Positions 36,287-46,779 of a stretch of DNA of 64,000 nt are shown one piece after another. The stretch is from Bacillaceae bacterium OF18-1A (GTDB taxonomy: Bacteria > Bacillota > Bacilli > Bacillales > Bacillaceae_G). Both the position numbers and the translations under genes were made by a program. The DNA lies in contig JAQEWB010000001.1 of assembly GCA_027694045.1 (NCBI GenBank), positions 1,054,001 through 1,118,000 on the forward strand, in the 5' to 3' direction. Position 1 is the first letter of the stretch. Each line of letters opens with the position of its first letter. The notes beneath the pieces are model-generated. The model searched no databases. It had not been told where the DNA came from and saw only the letters and a program-made list of their open reading frames with translations.

Positions 36287-39200
36287 TTAAATCATAAGAA
36301 TATCTCGTATTTCTTCCTCCGTAATAGAAGATAGTTTTTCTTCTCCCGGCTCAATTACTTCAGCAATTAAATTTTTCTTACTCTCTTGCAATTCATGCAT
36401 CTTTTCCTCAATTGTTCCGTGAGATACTAACTTTATAACTTGTACCGTATTTTTTTGTCCCATTCTATAAGCCCTATCCGCCGCTTGTTGCTCGACCGCT
36501 GGATTCCACCATAAATCGTATAATATGACCGTATCTGCTCCAGTCAAATTAAGACCTGTACCACCCGCTTTTAAGGAAATAAGAAATAGATCTCCTTCTC
36601 CTTCGTTAAACTGATTACATAACTCTACACGCTCTTGCGCTGGTGTACTCCCGTCCAAATAAAAGTATGGAATAGCTTGACGATTTAACTCTCGTCCAAT
36701 AATAGAAAGCATCTTCGTAAATTGAGAAAAGATTAAAATTCTCTTACCAGTACTTCTACATTCCTCTAAAATCTCTAACAGTTGTTCAAATTTAGCTGAA
36801 CTACCTTTGTAATCATCAACAAATAAAGCAGGATGACAACAAATTTGTCGTAATCTCGTTAAACCAGCTAAAATTCTAATTTTATTTTTACGTAACGTAT
36901 CTTTATCTAAATGTTTTAACGTTTCTTCTCTTAACTTCGATAAATAAGCAGCATATAGCCTTTTCTGATCTGGTAATAACTCCGATGACTGTAAATGCTC
37001 TATTTTATCTGGCAACTCATTTAATACGTCTTCTTTTAATCTTCTTAATACGAATGGTTTTACTCGCTTCGCTATATCTTCACGCCTTAAATCACCGAAT
37101 TCTTTTCTTCCTGGTAGTAGTTCCGGAAATACGACGTGGAAGATAGACCATAGCTCTTCTAATGAATTTTCTACAGGCGTTCCCGTTAGTCCGAAACGAT
37201 ATTCAGCTTGAATTGTTTTCACAGCTCTTGCAGTTTGCGTTGTAGGGTTTTTAAACGCCTGTGCTTCATCAAGAAATAGTGTATGAAACGGCCTTGCATA
37301 CGATCTTATATCTCTTCTCAGTAATGGATATGACGTAATTACGACATCAAATCCCCCTACATCTTTTAAGATTTTTCGCCGTTCTGTCTGATTTCCATCG
37401 GCAATAACAGCTCTAATATGCGGGGCGAATTTTTTCAATTCACTAAGCCAATTGTAAACAAGCGAAGACGGTGAAACGACTAATATAGGCAGCTTCTTCT
37501 CTCGAATTTCAGGCAAAACAGAATCTATAAAAGCAATACTTTGCAACGTTTTTCCAAGTCCCATATCGTCCGCTAAAATGCCTCCAAAACGGTAATGAGC
37601 AAGTGTTTTCATCCATTCGAATCCATATACTTGATACTCTCTCATTACAGCATGTAAAGTTTGCGGCACTGTAAACTTTAATTTTTTCGGATTTTGAATG
37701 CTTTCAACTAAATCTTGAACAGACTCATCTAAGCTTAAAACATTACCTTCATGAAGTCCGTTCATCCATTTCACACTCCGAATAAGCGGAACATTCACTT
37801 CTTCCCCATGTAAAAATTCTTTTCGAATACCTGATTCTTTTATAAATTGATTAATTTCATTAAACTCTTTACTCTCTAATGATAATAAAGAACCGTTCGC
37901 TAATCGGTAATATTTACGTTTCTCTTCAAGAGCCGCTAATACCCCTTTAATTTCTGCTTCCGGTATTCCTTTTATATCAAAACGAAATGACAACCAATCA
38001 ATTCTTTCTTTTCTTCTCACCCTAATAAGAGGAGCCGTATCCCCTTTATGAATACGTAATTTGATTGCTGTCGTCGCATAAATATCTACTAAACCTTTTA
38101 ACGTTGGAACGACGTGATATAAAAAGTTATACTCCGCTTCTTCATTATGCATAAAATAACCGCCTTCTGTTTTCGCAAAGGCACTTTCACTCATAATCTC
38201 TAAAATCTTTTTTTCCTTTTTCTCATCACGATTAAAAACAGAAGGCTGTCCGTCTTGTTCTAGCGGATTAATTACGACATTTCCATAGTGGAATTCGAGA
38301 CCTGCTAATAGGCGATTTTTCACGCGATCTAAATACAGTTTTGCTTTTAAATACGGCGTTTCAACACGATCTGATATTACTTCATCAATTTTTACAGTAC
38401 CAAGCTTCATTAATCCTGGCACAACCTTCGCTACGAAATGTTCTATCTTATTTTGAGGAATATAAAACTGATTGTTATTTGCACGATTCATCATCTTTTG
38501 TAATTCAATAAGCCTCATACACTCTTCCATATGTAAATGATATAATTTCCCGTCATAAAGTGCATTGTTATACATCTCCATCACTTGCACACGGTTGAGA
38601 CCATCTATATGAAGTGTAAATCCACCATTATTCCCTTTCGTAAACTCAAAATGTAATGGCAACAACCCTTTAGAAACTTGTAAACCATGAAATAGTTGTT
38701 CATGGTGTTTTAGCTGTACATACTCAACTTTAGAAAGTAAAGAAAGCATATTATTCCATGAAGCTGGCGGTATGAGCATCATACTTTCATCTTGGTTTAC
38801 ATGACCTTCTAATGCATCTTCATACATTTTTTCGTTATGATAGATTTTAATAAGTTGTTGAATAATTGCATCCGTCTCCTGTTTAAGACTATGTACATCT
38901 GGTGTATATGTAAATTCATTGGAGCATTGAAAAAGTTCTCTTTTCTCCACTTGAGAAAGAAATTCTCTAATATGATTTACAACATACAGTTTGGCAAGTT
39001 TCAACTGAACTCCAAGAAGAGCCCCGCCACTTTTCATAGCTACCGGTGTACATATAAACGCAACATCTAATATTTCACGTGTATCAAAACGATGTTGTTT
39101 ACTTTTTGGCTTCAGTGGTTTATCTGTAAACAACTGAAACATCCCACTTGTTAACTGATCATTTTCATTCTTAATCGTTTGCTGATCATAGTTTATATAC

Positions 39201-39466
39201 AATAAAACAGCAGCAACATGTTGACAGTACGTTTGAAAAGAAGCTAACGAAGGGCAACTACATTTCGCAACTATATCTCCTTTTTTAGCTTTTTCGACTG
39301 TAACATGGAAATCTTCATTCCCTTTTACCGTTGCTTCGTAACTTTCTTTATTTTCATCATAATGATTTATTACCACTTTATTTGATTTATAATAAGCTTC
39401 GCCTCTTTTATATGAGGTTTCTCCGCATACTTCTTTAATAATCGATTTATTTAATGTAAAACTCAT
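36287..39466 (-). CDS. SNF2-family helicase with SWIM zinc finger (YwqA-like)
   Basis: 1059 aa. N-terminal SWIM zinc finger (CSCPSLASFQTYCQH, about 69-83), then a long beta-rich domain typical of bacterial SNF2 proteins. The ATPase core is in the C-terminal 450 residues: motif I DDMGLGKTLQ, motif II DEAQ, motif III TGTPVEN, and motif VI QQAADRAYRMGQ. Such proteins move along double-stranded DNA and may remodel RNA polymerase or DNA-protein complexes; the exact target is not known. It stands alone with ATG 39466. Confidence 0.92.
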   Translation of the reverse strand: MSFTLNKSIIKEVCGETSYKRGEAYYKSNKVVINHYDENKESYEATVKGNEDFHVTVEKAKKGDIVAKCSCPSLASFQTYCQHVAAVLLYINYDQQTIKNENDQLTSGMFQLFTDKPLKPKSKQHRFDTREILDVAFICTPVAMKSGGALLGVQLKLAKLYVVNHIREFLSQVEKRELFQCSNEFTYTPDVHSLKQETDAIIQQLIKIYHNEKMYEDALEGHVNQDESMMLIPPASWNNMLSLLSKVEYVQLKHHEQLFHGLQVSKGLLPLHFEFTKGNNGGFTLHIDGLNRVQVMEMYNNALYDGKLYHLHMEECMRLIELQKMMNRANNNQFYIPQNKIEHFVAKVVPGLMKLGTVKIDEVISDRVETPYLKAKLYLDRVKNRLLAGLEFHYGNVVINPLEQDGQPSVFNRDEKKEKKILEIMSESAFAKTEGGYFMHNEEAEYNFLYHVVPTLKGLVDIYATTAIKLRIHKGDTAPLIRVRRKERIDWLSFRFDIKGIPEAEIKGVLAALEEKRKYYRLANGSLLSLESKEFNEINQFIKESGIRKEFLHGEEVNVPLIRSVKWMNGLHEGNVLSLDESVQDLVESIQNPKKLKFTVPQTLHAVMREYQVYGFEWMKTLAHYRFGGILADDMGLGKTLQSIAFIDSVLPEIREKKLPILVVSPSSLVYNWLSELKKFAPHIRAVIADGNQTERRKILKDVGGFDVVITSYPLLRRDIRSYARPFHTLFLDEAQAFKNPTTQTARAVKTIQAEYRFGLTGTPVENSLEELWSIFHVVFPELLPGRKEFGDLRREDIAKRVKPFVLRRLKEDVLNELPDKIEHLQSSELLPDQKRLYAAYLSKLREETLKHLDKDTLRKNKIRILAGLTRLRQICCHPALFVDDYKGSSAKFEQLLEILEECRSTGKRILIFSQFTKMLSIIGRELNRQAIPYFYLDGSTPAQERVELCNQFNEGEGDLFLISLKAGGTGLNLTGADTVILYDLWWNPAVEQQAADRAYRMGQKNTVQVIKLVSHGTIEEKMHELQESKKNLIAEVIEPGEEKLSSITEEEIRDILMI

Positions 39467-39556
39467 TCTTTTGACACTTCCTTAATGTAAAACCAGTTTC
39501 TCTTATTTAACATTTTACATGCTCTATAGGAAAATATAAAATATAGAATTAATAAA

Positions 39557-39586
39557 AAAAGATGCTTACTTAAAAGCATCTTTTAC
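39557..39586 (-). terminator. Terminator after the response regulator gene
   Basis: AAAAGATGCTT with AAGCATCTTTT around a short loop, overlapping the stop of the response regulator gene. Confidence 0.7.
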
Positions 39587-40515
39587 TCTATCTCCATCAA
39601 CCGTTTTGCTTCAAAATACAACACTTGAATAAACTTTTTCGTATTAATGCGTGTCTGTCCAGTAGCCGCCACTTCTTCTCGTGTCATTTCTGTCATCCGT
39701 TTTCTAACTACGGTAAAATCAAAAAATTTCGGCGCATAGCTTTCAAATTTCGGATTCGAAAAGTCTGTTAATCCAAGAGAAGCTAAGTGATTTAACGACT
39801 GATAAATCGCTCTGCGTACCCTTTGTTCGGATGCCTTTCTCTCTTTATCAATATCTACATCTGAAGCCATATTTTCTAATTTCCTTATCGTTATATGGTG
39901 GAAAATATCTTTCAATGCTGGAAATCCAAATTCAAATGTTTGATCTTTTTCTTGTCCATATAAGTACTCCAACATACTAAGTAAATCTTTACTTCCATTT
40001 TCTCCCGCAATACCGAGTTCTGATAGTAAGAAACGCCCTGAATCTGCTATCTTTTTCTCTTCTTGCACCGGTTCGCTACGCATTTGTGGATTTTCCCACT
40101 GAAACACGTTATTCAATGATTTTTGAATATCATGTATAGAACGTTCTAAGCGAATCGGTTCCATTACTTTTCGTACGACAGATTCAACTTCAATTTTATT
40201 GAGTGGTTTCGTAATATAATACTCCACGCCAAGTGTATACGCTTCACCGATGAGCTGCTTCGATTCAACTTGAGAAATCATAATGATTTTCCCAGTAAAA
40301 GAAGACGCTATGTGACGAACAGTCTCAATACCATCTCTCATCGGCATGAGTAAATCAATAAACAAAATATCTACTTTTTTATAATTTAACTGTTCCGCTT
40401 CAATAAATGCTCCATCTTCCGATTCTCCGATGACTTCCCCAAGGTCTCCATCTTCAATAATTTGCGAAAGCATTGAACGGAAAACTTCATCATCATCTAC
40501 GATATAATAAAACAA
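39583..40515 (-). CDS. Response regulator with YcbB/GlnL-type output domain
   Basis: 310 aa. Receiver domain (about 1-125) with acidic pocket VDDDE, phospho-acceptor Asp in FIDLLMP and Lys in YYITKPL. The C-terminal domain (about 155-310) is of the YcbB/GlnL type, with KRMTEM-TREEVA near the end. In B. subtilis GlnL activates glutamine use genes by binding TTTTGT-N4-TTTTGT repeats. A copy of that repeat lies before the symporter gene of this block (46485-46500). Start overlaps nothing; 2 bp after the kinase gene. Confidence 0.85.
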   Translation of the reverse strand: MFYYIVDDDEVFRSMLSQIIEDGDLGEVIGESEDGAFIEAEQLNYKKVDILFIDLLMPMRDGIETVRHIASSFTGKIIMISQVESKQLIGEAYTLGVEYYITKPLNKIEVESVVRKVMEPIRLERSIHDIQKSLNNVFQWENPQMRSEPVQEEKKIADSGRFLLSELGIAGENGSKDLLSMLEYLYGQEKDQTFEFGFPALKDIFHHITIRKLENMASDVDIDKERKASEQRVRRAIYQSLNHLASLGLTDFSNPKFESYAPKFFDFTVVRKRMTEMTREEVAATGQTRINTKKFIQVLYFEAKRLMEIE

Positions 40516-40517
40516 AT

Positions 40518-41816
40518 CTATTCCCCTTCCCGCTTTAAACTATCCTCTGGTAAACAAACGAGAAACTTACACCCTCTTCCCGTTTCTCGGTCGTCTAAGC
40601 TCACTTCTCCGCCAAGCTCTTTTACCATTTCATTTATGTATGAAAGTCCGATACCGGTTGACGGTGTCCCTGTTTGATCATACTTTGAAGTAAACCCTGG
40701 TTTAAATACTAACTTTTTATACTTTTGTGCAATACCTGGACCATCATCAATTACTTCAAAATATATATATTTATCTCGTTTATATAACTTAATAATAATG
40801 AAACCCCTACCTTCAATTGCTTCCACTGCATTTGCAACTAAGTTATTAAAAATTGATAACACAGTATATACATGATATGCAGCATGATCACCTTCTATAT
40901 GTTTAGAAAAACGTATATCTTTTTCTAGCATTTCAGCATATTTCTCATTTATTCTTACAATCATTTCTGTAAGCTCATGTCCCTCTACATACTCAGCCAT
41001 ATTTTTATCTAATAACAGTTTAGATAATCCTGCAAATATTCTTTGGTTATCTTTTTTTATTTCGTGCACTTCTCCTGCTATTTTCAATGCTGTTTTACTA
41101 TTTGAATCATCGTTCAATTGTAAATTCCGATACAATTGATATGCTTCTTGTGTAATTAACTCCGCATTTTGCAACGTTTTTTTCAAATGAACAGATTCCA
41201 CATATAAATTTGAAAGATGCATGAACATTTTTTCATTTTCTTTTCTCACTTGAGATTCTTTTAATTTCGTTTCATATAAATTCATCATATTTAAAAAACC
41301 AAGCGCAAAGAAACTACGAAAAATAGCGATAATAATTAGTTTATTTACTTCAGAAACTGTTATTGTTGTATCGAGCACTATCATATGATAAAACGCAAGT
41401 TCTGACATACTTGCAATAATTTCAATTGAAATACCAAGGCACCCAATAACGATTGGCTTCTGATGGAACTTATTCACCCTACAAAGCGAAAAAAGACTTC
41501 CATAAATAAAATAATAAAAGAATACAGGATAGCGCAAATAAAATGATTCTGTCATATGAAAAGAGCCTTGCAATACCCAGTCAAGACATACCCTAAATAA
41601 AACTACAGATATACCGACAAGAATACCTGCAACTGCCGCTGGTATTCTTCTTAAAAATAGTAATAAAAAGAAGAATAACGGCGTTCCGAAGCTAACACGA
41701 AACGTATCGTTAAAAGGATGAAAATTCAGCTCTCCAGCAATCGGAACAACAACCATTAAAATAATTAATAAAGAAACATCTTTCTTCCATAATTGACTCC
41801 AATTCAAAAGTGCCAC
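40518..41816 (-). CDS. Sensor histidine kinase, GlnK-like
   Basis: 432 aa. About six transmembrane helices in residues 12-180 form the sensor, followed by a coiled coil and a kinase core. ATP-binding motifs: N box NNLVANAVEAIEG, G1 DDGPGIAQKY and G2 TGIGLSYIN. The phospho-acceptor His lies in the EVHEIKKDNQ segment (His at about residue 246). With its partner regulator it probably senses a dicarboxylate or amino acid and controls the adjacent catabolic genes; ligand unknown. It follows the malic enzyme gene after a hairpin, so its expression is partly readthrough. Confidence 0.85.
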   Translation of the reverse strand: MALLNWSQLWKKDVSLLIILMVVVPIAGELNFHPFNDTFRVSFGTPLFFFLLLFLRRIPAAVAGILVGISVVLFRVCLDWVLQGSFHMTESFYLRYPVFFYYFIYGSLFSLCRVNKFHQKPIVIGCLGISIEIIASMSELAFYHMIVLDTTITVSEVNKLIIIAIFRSFFALGFLNMMNLYETKLKESQVRKENEKMFMHLSNLYVESVHLKKTLQNAELITQEAYQLYRNLQLNDDSNSKTALKIAGEVHEIKKDNQRIFAGLSKLLLDKNMAEYVEGHELTEMIVRINEKYAEMLEKDIRFSKHIEGDHAAYHVYTVLSIFNNLVANAVEAIEGRGFIIIKLYKRDKYIYFEVIDDGPGIAQKYKKLVFKPGFTSKYDQTGTPSTGIGLSYINEMVKELGGEVSLDDRETGRGCKFLVCLPEDSLKREGE

Positions 41817-41844
41817 TTCCTATGTATTTTTTCAAAAGCGAATC

Positions 41845-41882
41845 AATAAAGCCCGCTTATTATTATAAACGGGCTTTATTTC
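41845..41882 (-). terminator. Hairpin between the malic enzyme and sensor kinase genes
   Basis: AATAAAGCCCG with CGGGCTTTATT (41845-41855/41870-41880). It may let only part of the transcripts reach the two-component genes. Confidence 0.8.
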
Positions 41883-43594
41883 TATATTCTAACCTTTTCT
41901 ACCGCTTTTATTTGGCGATACTCTGGTTCCCATATTGCTTCTTTCACTGCAATCTTAATATCGTTATCACTTAAGTTCTCTCTAGCAACATCTTCTGCAA
42001 CTGCAACTTTCGCTACTTCAATTGCGACCATTTCAGAAATATGACGTAATTCTTCAACTTCTGGTAAAATAGGTGCTCCTGGCTTACTCGTATCTACCAT
42101 GCTTGCAACTGCTTCAGCAGCCGCTGCGAACATTCCGTCTGTCATGACGCTTGCACGAACAACAATTGTTCCAAGGCCAAGTCCTGGGAAAATAAGTGCA
42201 TTGTTTGACTGCCCAATTACATACGTTACACCATTGTACGTAACTGGTTCAAATGGACTTCCTGTTGCAACTAACGCTCTTCCTTCTGTCCACTCGATTA
42301 AATCTACTGGTTTCGCTTCAGCAAGTGGTGTTGGATTCGACATTGGTAAAATAATTGGTCTTTCTACGTGAGAAGCCATTTCTTTAATGATGTCCTCTTT
42401 AAACGCACCCGCAACAGTAGATGTACCAATTAAAATCGTCGGTTTTACATGTTTTACAACTTCAGCAAGTCCGATTACATCATTTTGTTTCCACTCACTT
42501 ACTTCAGCTTCTTTTCTTGCATATGGAATTTGGAAATCAAGAAGATCCTCCATATTATCTGTAATTAATCCGTTACGGTCAATACACCAGAAACGCTCAT
42601 GTGCTTCTTGCTCAGATAATCCCGCACGAACCATCGCATCTCTCACTTGATCTGCGATACCGATTCCAGCCGTACCAGCACCAAATACAACAACGCGGTG
42701 TTCGCTTAATGGTACACCAGAAACTTTCACAGCCGATAACACTGCAGCAAGTGAAACTGCTCCTGTACCTTGAATATCATCATTAAATGTACAAATGTCA
42801 TGACGGTATTTATCTAATATTTTTCGTGCATTACGAGAACTAAAGTCCTCCCAATGTAAAAGTGCTTTCGGGAACTTATTACCTACAGCTTGTACAAATG
42901 TATCAATAAACTCATCGTAAGCCTCACCTGTTACACGTGGGTGACGATTTCCAATATAAAATGGATTATTTAATAGTTCTTCACGATTTGTACCTACATC
43001 TAAAATTACCGGTAATACGCGACTAGGATCGATTCCAACTGCAGCCGTATAAACTGCTAATTTTCCGATTGCGATGTTAATACCACCAACACCCCAGTCA
43101 CCAATTCCTAATATGCCTTCTCCATCGGTTACAACGACTAAATCAATATTTTCTGCTGTTGCACCCATATTTGCAAATGCTTCTTCAATACTTGATGGAT
43201 CATCAATTGATAAATAAACACCACGTGGTTTACGATATTCATGACTATATCTTTGAATTGCTACACCGACAGTTGGTGTATATACAATCGGTAACATTTC
43301 ACGTAAATGATCTGTTAATATACGATAAAATAACACTTCATTTCGATCATGTAACGCAGTTAAGTATACATTCTTTAATAAATCATCCGGCTGAGAACAA
43401 AATTGTTCGTATGCTCGGCGTGCTTGTTCATCTAACGTTAAAACCGCTGGTGGTAATAACCCTTTTAAACCTAATTCTTCTCTTTCTTCTTGTGTGAAAG
43501 CTACCCCTTTATTTAAAAGTGGTGTTGATAGTACTTCTACTCCTCTTAATGTCGTTTCTAATGAACCATTAGAAGCCACTGTAAACTTACTCAT
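41882..43594 (-). CDS. NAD-dependent malic enzyme
   Basis: 570 aa from ATG 43594 with AGGTAGGG ahead (a ten-residue longer frame is less likely). Conserved parts: YTPTVG, the substrate loop with [16 protein letters not shown], Lys in GIGDWG region, metal site [19 protein letters not shown] and the NAD motif [13 protein letters not shown]. It turns malate into pyruvate, CO2 and NADH. Length matches B. subtilis MalS/MaeA. In this block it would complete the path aspartate to fumarate to malate to pyruvate. A terminator hairpin precedes it, so attenuation is likely. Confidence 0.92.
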   Translation of the reverse strand: MSKFTVASNGSLETTLRGVEVLSTPLLNKGVAFTQEEREELGLKGLLPPAVLTLDEQARRAYEQFCSQPDDLLKNVYLTALHDRNEVLFYRILTDHLREMLPIVYTPTVGVAIQRYSHEYRKPRGVYLSIDDPSSIEEAFANMGATAENIDLVVVTDGEGILGIGDWGVGGINIAIGKLAVYTAAVGIDPSRVLPVILDVGTNREELLNNPFYIGNRHPRVTGEAYDEFIDTFVQAVGNKFPKALLHWEDFSSRNARKILDKYRHDICTFNDDIQGTGAVSLAAVLSAVKVSGVPLSEHRVVVFGAGTAGIGIADQVRDAMVRAGLSEQEAHERFWCIDRNGLITDNMEDLLDFQIPYARKEAEVSEWKQNDVIGLAEVVKHVKPTILIGTSTVAGAFKEDIIKEMASHVERPIILPMSNPTPLAEAKPVDLIEWTEGRALVATGSPFEPVTYNGVTYVIGQSNNALIFPGLGLGTIVVRASVMTDGMFAAAAEAVASMVDTSKPGAPILPEVEELRHISEMVAIEVAKVAVAEDVARENLSDNDIKIAVKEAIWEPEYRQIKAVEKVRI

Positions 43595-43640
43595 AACATC
43601 CCTACCTCTATTCATATATAGCATTTCTATATTGTAAACA

Positions 43641-43672
43641 AAAAAGAGGGGCTTGTCCCCCCCTCTTCTTTT
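43641..43672 (-). terminator. Hairpin between aspA and the malic enzyme gene
   Basis: AGAGGGGG pairs with CCCCTCT, with a T-run downstream; probably a partial terminator within the block. Confidence 0.75.
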
Positions 43673-45110
43673 AATTTTTCTTTAAAAGAGTTGCTCCTGC
43701 AATCCCTGGATGTGTCATTTCGAATGGATCTAGAATTAACTCTAATTCTTCTTGTGACAATACACCATTTTTCACACAAAGTTCTCGAACGGATTGGCCT
43801 GTTGCAATTGCTTCTTTTGCAACGCGAGCTGCTGCTTCATAACCGATATGAGGGTTCACGGCTGTAATAATTCCTACACTCTTCTCAACATACTCTTTTA
43901 AGCGCTCTTCATTCGCTTCGATTCCTTTTAGACAATTATCTGTAAAGGCACGGAAACCGTTATTCATAATGCTAATAGATTGAAGCAAGTTGAAAACAAG
44001 TACTGGTTCCATAACGTTTAACTCTAACTGTCCTGCTTCTGATGCAAGGCAAATTGTATGATCGTTACCAATTACTTGGAACGCAATTTGATTAATTACT
44101 TCTGGCATAACAGGGTTTACTTTCCCTGGCATAATAGAAGAACCTGGTTGACGAGCTGGTAACATAATTTCCGCTAAACCAACACGTGGACCTGATGCCA
44201 TTAAGCGAAGATCATTCGCAATTTTAGACATATTCATCATACATACTTTTAGTGCTGCAGATACTTCAGTATAAGCATCCGTATTTTGCGTTGCATCTAC
44301 TAAATCTTCTGCACCAACGAGTGGTAATTCACTAATTGTAGCAAGATGTTTTACAACTGCTTCAATATACTCTGGATCTGCATTTAAGCCTGTACCAACT
44401 GCAGTTGCTCCCATGTTTACTTCATATAAGTGTTGACGTGATTGCTTAATACGTTTCATATCACGTTCCAGTACGCGAGCATATGCTTTAAATTCTTGTC
44501 CAAGACGAATTGGCACAGCATCTTGTAAATGTGTACGACCCATTTTAATAACATGGTCGAATTGTTCTGCTTTTAATTCAAATACATCGTGCATATAGCC
44601 CATCGTTTGTAATAAATCTTCTAATGCATTTAACGTTGCGATATGGATTGCTGTCGGGAATGCATCGTTTGTTGATTGTGCCATATTCACATGCGTATTT
44701 GGACTAATATAATGATAGTCTCCCTTTTCCATTTCTAATAATTCAAGAGCACGATTGGCAATGACTTCATTTGCATTCATGTTCATCGAAGTACCTGCAC
44801 CGCCCTGAATTGGATCGACGATGAAATGATCATGCCATTTTCCATCTAAAATTTCTTGAGCCGCTTCTGCAATCGCGCCGCCCTTGTTCAATTCCAATCT
44901 TCCTACATCTGTATTTGCAAGTGCTGCTGCTTTTTTCACAATTGCAAGCGCTTTAATTAAACCTTCATGAATTTTGTATCCTGTGATCGGGAAGTTTTCT
45001 ACTGCACGCATTGTTTGTACGCCGTAGTACGCATAATTTGGTACTTCTTTTTCACCTAAAAAATCTTTTTCAATTCGCACACCATTTTTAACTTCAGTTA
45101 ATGTTGCCAT
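43671..45110 (-). CDS. aspA: Aspartate ammonia-lyase (aspartase)
   Basis: 479 aa. Fumarase/aspartase superfamily signature [11 protein letters not shown] at about 320-331, catalytic Ser loop therein, [10 protein letters not shown] and the [10 protein letters not shown] motif. It deaminates aspartate to fumarate and ammonia. ATG 45110 has AGGAGTG ahead; it starts 25 bp after the symporter gene, so it is the second gene of the operon. Confidence 0.95.
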   Translation of the reverse strand: MATLTEVKNGVRIEKDFLGEKEVPNYAYYGVQTMRAVENFPITGYKIHEGLIKALAIVKKAAALANTDVGRLELNKGGAIAEAAQEILDGKWHDHFIVDPIQGGAGTSMNMNANEVIANRALELLEMEKGDYHYISPNTHVNMAQSTNDAFPTAIHIATLNALEDLLQTMGYMHDVFELKAEQFDHVIKMGRTHLQDAVPIRLGQEFKAYARVLERDMKRIKQSRQHLYEVNMGATAVGTGLNADPEYIEAVVKHLATISELPLVGAEDLVDATQNTDAYTEVSAALKVCMMNMSKIANDLRLMASGPRVGLAEIMLPARQPGSSIMPGKVNPVMPEVINQIAFQVIGNDHTICLASEAGQLELNVMEPVLVFNLLQSISIMNNGFRAFTDNCLKGIEANEERLKEYVEKSVGIITAVNPHIGYEAAARVAKEAIATGQSVRELCVKNGVLSQEELELILDPFEMTHPGIAGATLLKKN

Positions 45111-45134
45111 GATTATTCACTCCTTAACAATTTC

Positions 45135-46406
45135 TTACGCTGCTTTTGTTTGTGTAACTGTTTCTACATATTGTTTTGCTTTCTCATTATCGAATTCGCC
45201 TTCCCACTTCGACATAACAATGGCCGCTAATGCATTCCCTAGTACATTGACAGATGAGCGAATCATATCTAAAATACGGTCAATTCCCGCAATTAACGCG
45301 ATACCTTCTAATGGTAACCCCATTGAACCTAACGTTGCTAATACAACAACGAATGATGCACCTGGAACTCCCGCCATACCTTTTGATGTTAACATGAGAA
45401 CGAATAATAACGTTATTTGCTCTGTCAGTGACATGTGTATACCGTACATTTGTGCAACAAACAGTGCCGCTAATGCTTGATAAATAGCCGATCCAGTCAA
45501 GTTAAATGTATAACCTGTCGGAATTACGAAAGAGGCAACTGCCTTCGGACAACCGAACTCTTCCATTTTTCTCATTATGTTAGGTAAAACAGCTTCTGAA
45601 CTTGCTGTCGTAAACGAAAGAATAAGTTCTTCTTTTAAAATTTTCATTAATGTAAAGATATTTACTCCGACCATTCGTGCATTAATACCTAATACAATCA
45701 CAACGAATAGTATAACAGTTACGTATACAGCTAGCACTAATTTTCCTAACGGAAGTAAGGTTGCTACACCGAATTTTGCAACTGTAACAGCAATTAATGC
45801 GAATACACCAAATGGTGCGAACTTCATAACTTGATTTGTAACCCAAAACATCGCTTCAAGTACACCTTCAAAGAAGTTAAAGACAGGCTTTCCTTTGTCT
45901 CCAATTGCTGCAACCCCTAAACCGAATAATACCGAGAAGAAAATTATAGGTAATAAGTCACCTTGTGCAATCGATTCAAATACGTTTTTTGGTACAATAT
46001 GAACAATCGTTTCTGCAAAGCCTTTCTTCTCTGTTGCATCCGCTGTTTGTTTATAAGAAGAAATATCACTTTGCTGTAAGTTATTCATATCAACGCCAGT
46101 ACCTGGCTGGAATATATTTGCTGCCAGTAATCCCATTAAAATCGCAATCGTCGTAATAACTTCGAAATAAAGAATTGTTTTTCCGCCTAGTTTCCCAAGC
46201 TTTTTCATATCTCCTACACCAGCTACCGCAACAATTAATGCTGAAATAACAATTGGTACTACAATCATTTTAATTAAATGAATAAATATGTCCCCAATTG
46301 GTGTAATATAAGAAATTGCCGTTTTATTGCCATAGAAGATTGCCCCTACTACAACCCCTAAAACAAGTGCGACAAAAATCTGTGTCGCCAATCCAAATTT
46401 TTTCAT
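45135..46406 (-). CDS. Dicarboxylate/amino acid:cation symporter (DAACS family, GltP/DctP-like)
   Basis: 423 aa with eight transmembrane helices and two re-entrant hairpins. The serine-rich loop TTASSEAVLPNIMRKMEEFG and the NLTGSAIYQ helix (cation and substrate sites) are typical. Members import glutamate, aspartate or C4-dicarboxylates with H+ or Na+. Being first in an operon with aspartase and malic enzyme, aspartate or malate/fumarate are the likely substrates. A GlnL-type repeat and a cre site precede it. Confidence 0.9.
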   Translation of the reverse strand: MKKFGLATQIFVALVLGVVVGAIFYGNKTAISYITPIGDIFIHLIKMIVVPIVISALIVAVAGVGDMKKLGKLGGKTILYFEVITTIAILMGLLAANIFQPGTGVDMNNLQQSDISSYKQTADATEKKGFAETIVHIVPKNVFESIAQGDLLPIIFFSVLFGLGVAAIGDKGKPVFNFFEGVLEAMFWVTNQVMKFAPFGVFALIAVTVAKFGVATLLPLGKLVLAVYVTVILFVVIVLGINARMVGVNIFTLMKILKEELILSFTTASSEAVLPNIMRKMEEFGCPKAVASFVIPTGYTFNLTGSAIYQALAALFVAQMYGIHMSLTEQITLLFVLMLTSKGMAGVPGASFVVVLATLGSMGLPLEGIALIAGIDRILDMIRSSVNVLGNALAAIVMSKWEGEFDNEKAKQYVETVTQTKAA

Positions 46407-46424
46407 ATATGTTCATCCCCTTTA

Positions 46425-46438
46425 TGCGAACGCTTTCA
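46425..46438 (-). promoter_or_regulatory. Catabolite-responsive element (cre)
   Basis: TGAAAGCGTTCGCA matches the consensus TGWAANCGNTNWCA at 13 of 14 positions. It lies between the predicted transcription start and the ATG of the symporter gene, so CcpA should act as a roadblock when good sugars are present. Confidence 0.7.
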
Positions 46439-46467
46439 ATTTATGTTTTTTAAAAGCTTACTCACAC

Positions 46468-46500
46468 ATCATATAAGTAAACCTACAAAATCATACAAAA
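46468..46500 (-). promoter_or_regulatory. Symporter operon promoter with GlnL-type direct repeat
   Basis: TTTTGT-ATGA-TTTTGT (46485-46500) overlaps the -35 position of a promoter with TATGAT as -10 (46468-46473) and no good -35 of its own. A third TTTTGT is at 46516-46521; the three half-sites start 10 and 21 bp apart, thus on one DNA face. This is the form of site known for GlnL. Confidence 0.65.
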
Positions 46501-46584
46501 ACCTACAAGTTCGTCACAAAAAATTCAAATATTTTTCTTTTATTTTTCATTGACACCATTTTGTTAAAAAACAATAAAATATAC

Positions 46585-46614
46585 TTGATAAGTAATCAGA
46601 TTGTTTTGTATAAT
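46585..46614 (+). promoter_or_regulatory. Promoter of the pyrH leader
   Basis: TTGATA (46585-46590), 18 bp, TATAAT (46609-46614), about 45 bp ahead of the leader ORF. Confidence 0.7.
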
Positions 46615-46663
46615 CAAAAAGATATACAATTACAACAAATCGAAATGAAAAGGAGTGGATGTT

Positions 46664-46768
46664 ATGAAAAACTACGTACAGAAATTCGTCCTATCTTCTT
46701 CTCTTTTTCATTTTCTAAAAAAGGAACAAAGGCATTCGCCTTTGTTCCTTTTTTATTGCGACCTATAG
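46664..46768 (+). CDS. Leader ORF (34 codons) upstream of the second pyrH
   Basis: ATG 46664 with AAGGAGTGG eight bases ahead, an excellent site. The frame runs through the full terminator hairpin (46717-46754), and its TAG stop (46766-46768) overlaps the AGGGGG ribosome site of pyrH. The peptide (starts MKNYVQKFVL) has no known family. It looks like a regulatory leader peptide. Confidence 0.6.
   Translation: MKNYVQKFVLSSSLFHFLKKEQRHSPLFLFYCDL
46717..46756 (+). terminator. Attenuator in the pyrH leader
   Basis: Seventeen-base perfect stem with a four-base loop (46717-46733/46738-46754), then a T-run; it ends about 25 bases before the pyrH ATG. Confidence 0.9.
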
Positions 46769-46779
46769 GGGGAATTGTT

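Noticed and set aside
45109..45480. Plus-strand frame opposite the symporter gene
   Set aside because: Shadow of a well-supported membrane protein gene; no ribosome site or known domain.
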